From: Aureimonas sp. Leaf427
Lineage (GTDB): Bacteria; Pseudomonadota; Alphaproteobacteria; Rhizobiales; Rhizobiaceae
Direction of reading: 5' to 3'
Assembly (NCBI RefSeq): GCF_001425485.1
Contig: NZ_LMQW01000002.1
Coordinates: 506 to 64,505 of the forward strand
Length of the DNA: 64,000 bases
Positions 17,765 through 25,289 of this stretch are shown here, piece after piece (positions within the stretch are counted from its first letter, which is position 1; every line of letters begins with the position of its first letter). The position numbers and the translations under genes were made by a program. A model generated the notes under the pieces. That model searched no databases and was not told the origin of the DNA. It saw nothing but the letters and a program-made list of their open reading frames with translations.

Positions 17765-19015
17765 GTGGCTTTGAAGGCTGACAAAACGGGCAAGGCCGGT
17801 GCGGCGAGCGAGAAGCTCCCGGCCGACCAGCAGATCGCGGAGGACGCACGGCTCCTGTCGAGCCAGCTCTCCGCCATGCGCCAGCGGCTCTTTCCGCCCT
17901 CGGCCTTCAAGACGCTGCGCTCCTTCACCTCGGGCGAGGCGGCCAAGCTGATCGGCGTCTCCGACGGCTATCTGCGCCAGCTCTCCATTTCCGGCGAAGG
18001 GCCGCAGCCCGAGACCAATGCGGCGGGCCGGCGCTCCTACACGCTCGCCGATATCAACGCGCTCCGCCGCTTCCTCGCCGCCCAGCACGAGCCGGGCAGC
18101 CCCAAGGCGCGGCAATATTTGAAATGGCGGGACGAGGCGGCGGGCGAGCACCTGCAGGTCATCGCCGTCACCAATTTCAAGGGCGGCTCCGGCAAGACGA
18201 CGACGGCCACCCATCTCAGCCAGCATCTGGCGCTGAAGGGCTATCGCACGCTCGGCATCGATCTCGATCCGCAGGCCTCCTTCTCCGCGCTGCTCGGCTA
18301 TCAGCCCGAACTCGATCTCCACGGCAACGACACGCTCTACGGCGCCATCCGCTACGACGAGACGCGGGTCGCGATGAGCGACATCATCAAGCCCACCTAT
18401 TTCGACGGGCTCGATCTCGTGCCCGGCAATCTGGAGCTTCAGGAGTTCGAGCACGCGACGCCGCGCCATCTGGCGGGGGCGGAGGATGCCGACGGCATGC
18501 CCTTCTTCGCGCGGGTGCAGGAGGCGATCGCCTCCGTCGCCGATCGCTACGACGTGGTGGTGCTCGACTGCCCGCCGCAGCTCGGCTTCCTGACCCTCGG
18601 CGCTCTGTGCGCGGCCACTTCCGTTCTCGTGACCGTGCATCCTCAGATGCTCGACGTCGCCTCGATGAGCCAGTTCCTCTTCATGACCTCCGATCTTCTC
18701 GGCGTGGTGCGCGATGCCGGCGGCACGCTGAACTTCGATTTCCTGCGCTATCTCGTGACGCGCTACGAGCCGCATGACGGGCCGCAAGCGCAGATCGCGG
18801 GGTTCCTGCGCACGCAGTTCGGCTCCCGCGTTCTCACCAACCCCATGCTGAAATCGACGGCCGTCTCCGATGCCGGCCTGACCAAGCAGACGCTCTACGA
18901 GGTCGGCCGCGAGAACTTCTCGCGCCTGACCTACGACCGCGCCATGGAGGCGTTGACAGCTGTCAACGACGAGATCGAAGCGCTGATGCTGGACGCCTGG
19001 GGGCGCGCGGCATGA
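17765..19015 (+). CDS. repA: RepA, plasmid partitioning ATPase of repABC
   Basis: ParA-type ATPase that segregates the replicon and represses the operon. An N-terminal winged-helix region (FTSGEAAKLIGVSDGYLRQLS) precedes the deviant Walker A FKGGSGKTT and ends in the usual RepA C-terminus. The start is uncertain. The GTG at 17765 gives 416 aa. TTG at 17771 has GAGGA at ideal spacing and gives 414 aa. ATG at 17642 gives 457 aa without a ribosome site. Homologous sequence begins around LPADQQIAEDARLL, so one of the two short forms is preferred. The second parS lies inside its last codons. Confidence 0.95.
   Translation: MALKADKTGKAGAASEKLPADQQIAEDARLLSSQLSAMRQRLFPPSAFKTLRSFTSGEAAKLIGVSDGYLRQLSISGEGPQPETNAAGRRSYTLADINALRRFLAAQHEPGSPKARQYLKWRDEAAGEHLQVIAVTNFKGGSGKTTTATHLSQHLALKGYRTLGIDLDPQASFSALLGYQPELDLHGNDTLYGAIRYDETRVAMSDIIKPTYFDGLDLVPGNLELQEFEHATPRHLAGAEDADGMPFFARVQEAIASVADRYDVVVLDCPPQLGFLTLGALCAATSVLVTVHPQMLDVASMSQFLFMTSDLLGVVRDAGGTLNFDFLRYLVTRYEPHDGPQAQIAGFLRTQFGSRVLTNPMLKSTAVSDAGLTKQTLYEVGRENFSRLTYDRAMEALTAVNDEIEALMLDAWGRAA
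18952..18967. promoter_or_regulatory. parS centromere site (copy 2, within the repA 3' end)
   Basis: GTTGACAGCTGTCAAC, identical over 16 bp to the site at 17549, embedded in repA codons encoding LTAVND about 50 bp before the stop. Conservation of the palindrome inside coding sequence argues for function as a RepB binding site. Confidence 0.9.
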
Positions 19016-19130
19016 GCGGCGCGGCCGGAACGGCTTCGAGCCGCAGGATGTCGACTTATCCCCGGACGGGTGAACCGCGTCATTCTCCTCGCATCGACGA
19101 GATGACGGGATGCAGACGGGGAGGGCGGAC

Positions 19131-20219
19131 ATGAGCAAGCGCAAGGACGAGCTGCGCGCGCTGCTGATGGGCGGCGCCGTGCCGGAGGCTCCGGCCGGCG
19201 AGGCGCCGAAGGTCGAAGATCCGAAAGCGGCCGAGGGCGTCGCGGAGCCCTCGGCAACGCCGGCGAAGGCACCGGCGCCCGAGCGCGCGACCTCGGGCGC
19301 CGTGCGGGCCATGGGCCTTGCGCTCGGCAGCCTGCGCAGCGGCGCGGAGGAGGCCAAGGCCCTCCGCGAGAATCTCGCCCGCGGCGAGCATGTCGTGGAG
19401 CTCGACCCCGCTCTGATCGAGCCGGCCTTTCTCGCCGATCGCCTGAGCCCGGCGGGGGAGGGCGACGAGAGCTTCGAGGCGCTGAAGGCCTCGATCGCGG
19501 AGGGCGGGCAGGAGGTGCCGGTCCTCGTGCGGCCCCATCCCGACGCCGCCAAGGCCAAGGCCGGCTATTTCCAGGCGGCCTACGGCCACCGGCGCATCGC
19601 TGCGACCCGCGCGCTCGGCCTGAAGGTCCGCGCCGTCGTGCGCAGCCTCACCGACGAGGCGCTGGTTCTGGCGCAGGGCAAGGAGAATTCCGAGCGCCGC
19701 GACCTCTCCTTCATCGAGCGCGCGCTCTTCTGCCGCGCCATGGTGGAGCGCGGCTTCGAGCGGCGCGTCGCCCAGGCCGCGCTCGGCCTGCACAAGGCGG
19801 AGATGACGCGGCTTCTGCAGGTGGCCGAGATGATCCCGCTCCACATCGCCCAGGCCATCGGCCCCGCGCCCCGCGCGGGCCGTCCGCGCTGGATGGATCT
19901 GGCCGAGCAGCTTCAGGCGAGCGAGGCGAACCAGGTGAAGGCGCAGGACGAGATGGGGCTGGAGCGGTTTCGCAAAGCCTCCTCGGACGAGCGCTTCACG
20001 CTGATGCTCTCGCGCATGACCGCCAAGCCTTCGGGCAGGGCCGAGACCGAGGCGCTGTCGCTTCCCGGCGGCGAGCGTCTGGCGCAGATCAAGCGCACGC
20101 GTCGCGGCACCGCCATCGAGTTCGGCGAGCGCGACTTCGCCGATTACGTCGCCGCCGAACTTCCCGCGCTCCACGCGGCCTATCGCGCCGCGCGCGAGGG
20201 ACCGGACGAGAGCGGCTGA
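19131..20219 (+). CDS. repB: RepB, centromere-binding partitioning protein of repABC
   Basis: ParB-like DNA-binding protein, 362 aa from the ATG at 19131 (GGGGAGGG upstream). It begins MSKRKDELRALL, a RepA-contacting N-terminus typical of RepB. A ParB nuclease-like domain follows (PVLVRPHPDAA, AYGHRRIAATRALG, GKENSERRDLSFIERA), then a helix-turn-helix (RRVAQAALGLHKAEMTRLLQVAEMIP). It lies 115 bp after repA and should bind the parS palindromes at 17549 and 18952, and possibly the degenerate one at 24188. Confidence 0.96.
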   Translation: MSKRKDELRALLMGGAVPEAPAGEAPKVEDPKAAEGVAEPSATPAKAPAPERATSGAVRAMGLALGSLRSGAEEAKALRENLARGEHVVELDPALIEPAFLADRLSPAGEGDESFEALKASIAEGGQEVPVLVRPHPDAAKAKAGYFQAAYGHRRIAATRALGLKVRAVVRSLTDEALVLAQGKENSERRDLSFIERALFCRAMVERGFERRVAQAALGLHKAEMTRLLQVAEMIPLHIAQAIGPAPRAGRPRWMDLAEQLQASEANQVKAQDEMGLERFRKASSDERFTLMLSRMTAKPSGRAETEALSLPGGERLAQIKRTRRGTAIEFGERDFADYVAAELPALHAAYRAAREGPDESG

Positions 20220-20330
20220 CGCTTCCCGAACACGGCCCCGGCCGCCTCCCATGAAGCGCAAGATGCTTCTCGAGGGGGCATCGGGGCCGAAAGACCCGCA
20301 ACGAACCAGGAAAGGAACGGAATCGAGGAC

Positions 20331-20383
20331 AAAAAAAAGGCCCCCAGAACGTCACCGCCCGGAAGCCTCTTTCTCGATGTAGC
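20331..20383 (-). ncRNA. Antisense countertranscribed RNA (ctRNA/incA) of repABC
   Basis: The repB-repC gap holds the expected antisense unit on the minus strand: a promoter at 20418-20390, then about 50 nt ending in an intrinsic terminator. In repABC replicons such an RNA pairs with the repC leader and limits RepC synthesis, setting copy number and incompatibility. The 5' end is inferred about 7 nt after the -10 box; the 3' end is the U-run. Confidence 0.78.
20338..20368 (-). terminator. Intrinsic terminator of the ctRNA
   Basis: On the minus strand AGGCTTCC (20368-20361) pairs with GGGGGCCT (20345-20338), including two G-U pairs, followed by a run of eight U (20338-20331). On the plus strand the same element forms the hairpin preceding repC. 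Confidence 0.78.
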
Positions 20384-20389
20384 AATCTG

Positions 20390-20418
20390 AAAGAATCATC
20401 TCCGGTCGTCTCTGTCAA
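20390..20418 (-). promoter_or_regulatory. Promoter of the repABC antisense RNA
   Basis: Perfect -35 TTGACA on the minus strand (20418-20413), a 17-bp spacer and a -10-like TTCTTT (20395-20390). The consensus -35 and optimal spacing suit a strong constitutive ctRNA promoter. Confidence 0.65.
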
Positions 20419-20474
20419 GAGTCCGGCGCGTTCGGGCAACGGCTTTGCTTTGCCTTCGGGTTCGAGTGTGAACC

Positions 20475-21761
20475 ATGCTTGGAGCACAATGGAGCTCGCC
20501 CTTTGGCGCGAGGCCGATTTCGGCTGCCGTGATGACGGCCGAAATTCGCCTTCGCGAGCGCCAGAGCGCGATCGCGCGCGCCCGCGAAACCGATGGGACC
20601 AATGGTGGGGGAGGGGGCGGCAACGACGACGGCCGCGTCGCCGACAAATGGCAGCTCCTGCGCGCCCTGTCGGAGGCGCGCGAGCGCTTCGGGGTGTCCG
20701 ATCGCACGATCTCGGTGCTGGAGGCGCTGCTCTCCTTCCAGCCGGGCAAGGCGATCGACGGCGCGCAGCCCATCATCGTCTTCCCGTCCAATCGCGAGCT
20801 GTCGCTGCGCACGCGGGGCATGGCGCCCGCGACGCTGCGCCGTCACATCGCGGCGCTGATCCAGGCCGGCCTGCTGCTCCGCCGCGACAGCCCCAACGGC
20901 AAGCGCTATCGCCGCCGCGACGAGAGCGGGGAGGGGGGCGAGGAGGCCTTCGGCTTCGATCTCTCCGCGCTCGCCTTTCGCGCCGGCGACATTTTCGAGG
21001 CCGCCGAGATCGCGCGCCGCGAGGATCGCATCGCCCGGCGCCTGCGCGCCGCCCTCTCGCTGCATCGCCGCGACATCCGCAAGGTCGTCGAGGCCGCGCT
21101 CGTCGAAGCGCGTCCGGGCGACTGGATGGCCTATGCCGCGCGTCTCGCCGCCCTCACGCTCCAGCGCACCGCGCGCGCGCCGATCGACGCGCTCGAGGCG
21201 ATGGAGGCCGACCTCGTGCGGCTGCGGGCGGAGGTCGAGACCGCCTATCTCGATGCCATGACGGACCAAGAAATGAGCGCCAATGACGATCGTTCTGAGC
21301 GCCACTATCAGAATTCAAAGCCAGACCTCCCTATTGATTCCAAGCCAGGAGCAAAAGCAGAAGGAAACGCGGTGAGCCGCTGGAGCGGGGAAGGCGAAGC
21401 GGAAACGCCGGAGGCGGAAGCGGTTCCGGAACGGGCGCCGGAGGTGCGGGGGATGAGCTTCGATCTTGCCACCGTCCTGTCGCTCTGCCCGGACATCACG
21501 GCCTACGCCCTCCAGCCGATGCGGGACTGGAGATCCTTCGTCACCGTCGCCCATCTCGTCCGCGGCTTCCTCGGCATCTCGCCCGACGCCTGGCACCGCG
21601 CCTGCGAGGCCATGGGCGAGATCCAGGCTGCCACCGTCATCGCCGCCATGCTCCAACGCTCCGACCGCATCGCCTCCCCCGGCGGCTACCTGCGCAGCCT
21701 CACGGCCCGGGCCGCCAAGGGGCAGTTCCGCGTGGAGCCGATGCTGCGGGCGCTGGCGTGA
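20475..21761 (+). CDS. repC: RepC, replication initiator of repABC
   Basis: 428-aa replication initiator. The start MLGAQWSSPFGARP aligns with the conserved TTPFGRRP-type RepC N-terminus, supporting the ATG at 20475. The winged-helix domain contains ADKWQLLRALSEARERFGVSD, ALLSFQPGK, VFPSNRELSLR and GLLLRRDSPNGKRY. A variable linker follows (about 275-320), then the C-terminal domain (PDITAYALQPMRDW). In this family the origin of replication (oriV) lies inside repC itself, and RepC acts in cis. Expression should be limited by the antisense RNA just upstream. Confidence 0.96.
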   Translation: MLGAQWSSPFGARPISAAVMTAEIRLRERQSAIARARETDGTNGGGGGGNDDGRVADKWQLLRALSEARERFGVSDRTISVLEALLSFQPGKAIDGAQPIIVFPSNRELSLRTRGMAPATLRRHIAALIQAGLLLRRDSPNGKRYRRRDESGEGGEEAFGFDLSALAFRAGDIFEAAEIARREDRIARRLRAALSLHRRDIRKVVEAALVEARPGDWMAYAARLAALTLQRTARAPIDALEAMEADLVRLRAEVETAYLDAMTDQEMSANDDRSERHYQNSKPDLPIDSKPGAKAEGNAVSRWSGEGEAETPEAEAVPERAPEVRGMSFDLATVLSLCPDITAYALQPMRDWRSFVTVAHLVRGFLGISPDAWHRACEAMGEIQAATVIAAMLQRSDRIASPGGYLRSLTARAAKGQFRVEPMLRALA

Positions 21762-22031
21762 GGGGGTGTGGGGTGAGGAGTCGTCTTGTCTCGGCGCTCG
21801 GCTTGTCGATGCGGATAAAGAGCTCGGCGACGGACGCAATTTCGGCGTTAGGGCGTCGTCTTGAGAAACGCCGATACCGGAACAGTCGATCTGCTGCGTG
21901 TCGGCTTAGCGCCGATCATCGTTGTTGGTTGCCGTTGACACCATTGGAAGGTGAGTTCAAGAAATCGATCCTGGACACCGCTCCGTCATAGGCATGCGCA
22001 CCGCCGCCTCTGCCCTCGAAAGGAAGAGACG

Positions 22032-22412
22032 TTGGCGAACTCTGCTATTGCCGCGGTTGTATTTGGGCGCGTCGCACCGGGAATTTGCGTCAGAGACATT
22101 CATGCTGCGCACGACTTCTATTCACGCGTGCTGGGATTCAGGAAGATCTTCGAAAACGGCAATCCTGTCGGCTTCATGGTTTTGCAGAAGGATCGGGCTG
22201 AAATCCACTTGAGCCAGAAGCTTGACCACAAGGCTTCGACGGTGAACGTCATGCACATGTTCGTCGATGATGTTGACGCGACTTATGCCGTTTGCGAGGC
22301 CGAAGGGGTGAGGATCATCAAATCCCTCGTGGACAAGACCTACGGCCAGCGAGCTTTCGTGCTTGCGGACCCCGACGGAAATCGGATCGATATCGGCGAA
22401 GATATCGATTGA
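22032..22412 (+). CDS. VOC (glyoxalase/bleomycin-resistance fold) family protein
   Basis: 126 aa from TTG at 22032, which has AGGAAGAG at good spacing; a GTG at 21951 would give an unlikely basic extension. It shows one vicinal-oxygen-chelate module: VRDIHAAHDFYSRVLGF, VLQKDRAEIHL, HMFVDDVDATYAVCEAEG, then FVLADPDGNRIDIGE with the usual metal-ligand Glu. The substrate is unknown; relatives act in glyoxal or dioxygenase chemistry or bind antibiotics. Its flanks (21780-22530) are visibly less GC-rich than the surroundings, consistent with recent acquisition next to the replication origin. Confidence 0.82.
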   Translation: MANSAIAAVVFGRVAPGICVRDIHAAHDFYSRVLGFRKIFENGNPVGFMVLQKDRAEIHLSQKLDHKASTVNVMHMFVDDVDATYAVCEAEGVRIIKSLVDKTYGQRAFVLADPDGNRIDIGEDID

Positions 22413-22559
22413 TACGTCCCTCCATAGGAGAGGATCGTTTCCGGGTGATCCTTCGAACTTAGCGAGGAATACAGGAGCGCCATCGAGCCTCTCCCCGCCA
22501 TGCCATCTGACGCAGGATAAGCGTCGATCCGGATGGCGCACAAGTTCATGCGCGGGGCG

Positions 22560-23459
22560 CTATGCCGGGACGAGGCTGTCCCGCGCGGCCGAGACGATGC
22601 CGCGCGTCAGGCCCTCCAGCCGGTCCGCGGCGAGGCGGTTGACCTGCCAATAGAGCGGCACGTCTACACCGCTATCCGGCACAAGCTCCACGAGCGCGCC
22701 CGAAGCGATCAGCGGATCGGCGAGGGCGACCGGGTTCAGCGCCCAGCCGAGGCCGAGCCGGCAGGCTTCGACGAAGCCTTGCGTGGAGGGCAGCCAATGG
22801 GTCGGCGCGGCGATCGACATGCCGAAGGTGCGCTCGATCCAGCGGGTCTGGAGCAGGTCCTTCTGATTGTAGGTGAGCGTCGGCGCGCGGGCGAGGGCCT
22901 CCGGCGTGACGCCGCCGGTGAAATGGCGGGCCGCGAAGGCGGGGCTCGCTGTCGCGCGATAGCGCAGCGCGCCGAGCGCGACGGTGCGGCAGCCCTGGAC
23001 GGGGCGGCCGAGGCCGGTGACGGCGGCGAGCACCTGGCCGCGCCGCAGCCAGTCCGCCGTGTGGTCCTGGTCGTCCACGGCGATGTCGAGAAGAAGGTCG
23101 GACCTCGCCAGAAACGGCGCGATGGCAGGCAGGAACCAGGTGCCGAGACTGTCCGCGCTCGTCGCGATCGGGACCGTTACGCGACCGGCCCCCGCCCCTT
23201 CGCCGAGAGCCGGCAGATGGCGGAAGAGCGCCTCCTCCAGAAGCCCCACCTGTTCGGCATGGCGGCAGAGCCATTCGCCGGCCTCGGTCGCCGTGCAGGG
23301 CTGGCCGCGCGCGACGAGAACCGTGCCGAGCCGCTCCTCCAGCTGCTTGACGCGCTGGGACACGGCGGAAGGCGTGACGCCCAGACGGCTTGCCGCCTTC
23401 TCGAAACTCCCCGTGCGAACGACGGAGGCGAGGGCGCGAAGGGCGGGATAGTCGATCAT
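22560..23459 (-). CDS. LysR-family regulator, ArgP/LysG type
   Basis: 299 aa. The N-terminal winged helix-turn-helix (YPALRALASVVRTGSFEKAASRLGVTPSAVSQRVKQLEERLG) and ligand-binding domain match the ArgP/IciA/LysG subgroup. It diverges from a LysE/ArgO-type exporter with 105 bp between the starts, the classical arrangement in which the regulator turns on export of lysine or arginine. The operator region is 23460-23564. Confidence 0.92.
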   Translation of the reverse strand: MIDYPALRALASVVRTGSFEKAASRLGVTPSAVSQRVKQLEERLGTVLVARGQPCTATEAGEWLCRHAEQVGLLEEALFRHLPALGEGAGAGRVTVPIATSADSLGTWFLPAIAPFLARSDLLLDIAVDDQDHTADWLRRGQVLAAVTGLGRPVQGCRTVALGALRYRATASPAFAARHFTGGVTPEALARAPTLTYNQKDLLQTRWIERTFGMSIAAPTHWLPSTQGFVEACRLGLGWALNPVALADPLIASGALVELVPDSGVDVPLYWQVNRLAADRLEGLTRGIVSAARDSLVPA

Positions 23460-23564
23460 CGCATTAGCTCCGCTTCATCCGCGTAAGACGGTTTAACTCC
23501 CCTTATGCCGAAGGGCGGGGTAGCGGAAGGGCCGGCGGGGTTCGGAACGCTCGGGAAAACGGTC

Positions 23565-24173
23565 ATGGAACTATCGGTCTATGCGACGGGCTTCACGATG
23601 GGGCTCGGCCTCATCGTGGCGATCGGGGCGCAGAATGCCTTCGTGCTGCGGCAGGGCCTGCGCGGCGAGCATGTCCTGGCGGTCGTCCTCGCCTGCGCGC
23701 TGTCGGACGCCGTGCTGATCGCGCTCGGCGTCACGAGCTTTAGCGCCATCGCCGCCGTCCTGCCCTGGCTCGATCCGGTCATGCGGCTGGCGGGCGCGGC
23801 CTTCCTCGGCTGGTACGCGCTGCGCAGCCTTCTCTCGGCCCTGCGCTCGCAAGGCGCGCTGGAAGCGGCCGCGCTCGAGCCGGCGCCGCTGTCGCGCACG
23901 CTCCTCACCGCCCTCGCGCTGACCTGGCTGAACCCGCATGTCTATCTCGACACGGTCGTGCTGCTCGGCACGATCTCCACGCAGTTTCCGGGCGGGGAGG
24001 CCTCCTTCGCGGCGGGCGCGACGACGGCCTCCTTCGCCTTCTTCGTCTCGCTCGGCTACGGCGCCCGCTGGCTCCGCCCGATCTTCGCCAGACCCGCCGC
24101 CTGGCGCGTGCTCGACGGCGTGATCGCGCTCGTCATGGCCGCCATCGCGGTGAAGCTGGCGAGCGGGGCGTGA
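23565..24173 (+). CDS. LysE/ArgO-family amino-acid exporter
   Basis: 202-aa inner-membrane protein with about six helices. It begins MELSVYATGFTMGLGLIVAIGAQNAFVLRQGL, the family signature; a conserved Asp follows in LSDAVLI and the mid-protein motif is LTWLNPHVYLDTVVLLG. The ATG at 23565 is chosen because translation then begins directly with the first helix. Predicted to export basic amino acids (Lys/Arg) under control of the divergent LysR regulator. Confidence 0.92.
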   Translation: MELSVYATGFTMGLGLIVAIGAQNAFVLRQGLRGEHVLAVVLACALSDAVLIALGVTSFSAIAAVLPWLDPVMRLAGAAFLGWYALRSLLSALRSQGALEAAALEPAPLSRTLLTALALTWLNPHVYLDTVVLLGTISTQFPGGEASFAAGATTASFAFFVSLGYGARWLRPIFARPAAWRVLDGVIALVMAAIAVKLASGA

Positions 24174-24187
24174 GGGGGGAAGGCGCG

Positions 24188-24203
24188 TTGACACCTGGCA
24201 ACC
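24188..24203. promoter_or_regulatory. Degenerate parS-like palindrome
   Basis: GTTGACACCTGGCAAC matches the two perfect parS sites at 14 of 16 positions. The outer GTT...AAC is kept but the central GC is CC. It lies 15 bp after the exporter gene, 2.4 kb from repC. It could be a weak third RepB site or chance. Confidence 0.4.
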
Positions 24204-24414
24204 GGTGAGGAGGGGTTTGGGGTTTTCGACGTAAGTTGGCGACTCGACGTCAGCTATGCATTTGCCCCGAGGCGGACGTATGATCGCTCCCAGATGAAAG
24301 CTGGGTCTCGCTCATGCCAACGTTTTCCATCCCACCATCTTTTTCGTTGTGACATGGTTTTTGCGACAGCCCTCGGGGAGGGCTCGGTGCCCTGCAGCGA
24401 ATGACCGGATTTAA

Positions 24415-25164
24415 ATGAAAAAAGCGATGTTGCTTGCTCTAAGCCTGTTTGTAGTGGCGCGAGTGCATTCCGCGCAAGCTCATTCGCCATACTATACGGC
24501 CGTCGATACCATATCGGTCGATGGTCGAGAAAGCGTTTCCCTAAAACTATTGAACGGCGACGGTATCTTTTTCGCAGATCCGATGCGTGCAGTGGTGATC
24601 GATCAGCATGGTACCTTGCTCGCTGCCTCTCCGCTGTCGGTGGCGCTGACTCTTTTATGTAGAAGTGTCGGTCACCAACGGACATGCGTTGTCTATGACG
24701 AGCTTCCGCGCATGATTTATGAGACGAAACCAAGCTTATGGCGAAATGTGGGTGTCATCGAAGAGGATGGTCGGCCGATTGAATACCCAGAATATGAGAT
24801 GGAGGAGAGGGGGTTCATTCAGCGCAAGGCAACGATCGCGGAAACTGCAAGCGCCGAGTTCGCAGGAGCCATTCAGCGCTGGCCCTCGACGGCTATAGCA
24901 ATTGTCTGGTGGACGACCTTCTGGCTTTTAATTCTTCCTGTTTTGGGACGATTATTTGGTCGAGGGCGACGGCTGGGGCCAGTTTCGGTTATGCTGCGTC
25001 TATTTGTCGGTACTCTTATGATGCCCGTAACGGCACATCTCTGGTTGCTGGCGCCTTATTCCAAGTCCTACTTCGTCGTCGTCTCTATGACAGGCGCACT
25101 TCTGGCTTGGCTGATGACAAATAGAAGAAAACTTTTGCTCTATAAAATCGCGTTCAACCGGTAA
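24415..25164 (+). CDS. Unknown protein with signal peptide and C-terminal membrane helices
   Basis: 249 aa, not recognised. A signal peptide (MKKAMLLALSLFVVARVHSAQA) precedes a soluble part of about 130 residues with two Cys (LLCRSVGHQRTC) that could form a disulfide. Then come three to four hydrophobic helices (AIVWWTTFWLLILPVLG, VSVMLRLFVGTLMMPV, FVVVSMTGALLAWLM) and a basic tail. Likely an inner-membrane protein with a periplasmic domain. Base and codon use are far less GC-biased than the neighbours, suggesting horizontal acquisition. The flanks 24230-24414 and 25165-25289 are similarly low in GC and hold no other gene I can see. Confidence 0.7.
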   Translation: MKKAMLLALSLFVVARVHSAQAHSPYYTAVDTISVDGRESVSLKLLNGDGIFFADPMRAVVIDQHGTLLAASPLSVALTLLCRSVGHQRTCVVYDELPRMIYETKPSLWRNVGVIEEDGRPIEYPEYEMEERGFIQRKATIAETASAEFAGAIQRWPSTAIAIVWWTTFWLLILPVLGRLFGRGRRLGPVSVMLRLFVGTLMMPVTAHLWLLAPYSKSYFVVVSMTGALLAWLMTNRRKLLLYKIAFNR

Positions 25165-25289
25165 GTGTCGTCTGAATACTCCTGAATAGTGTGATGATCA
25201 CCGTCATTGAGATTGAGAGGGCGGCCGCTAGCACGGCTTAAATTCTCAAAGGATGAGGGAGTTCTTTCCTAGCTTGTGCCTCCCGCCCT

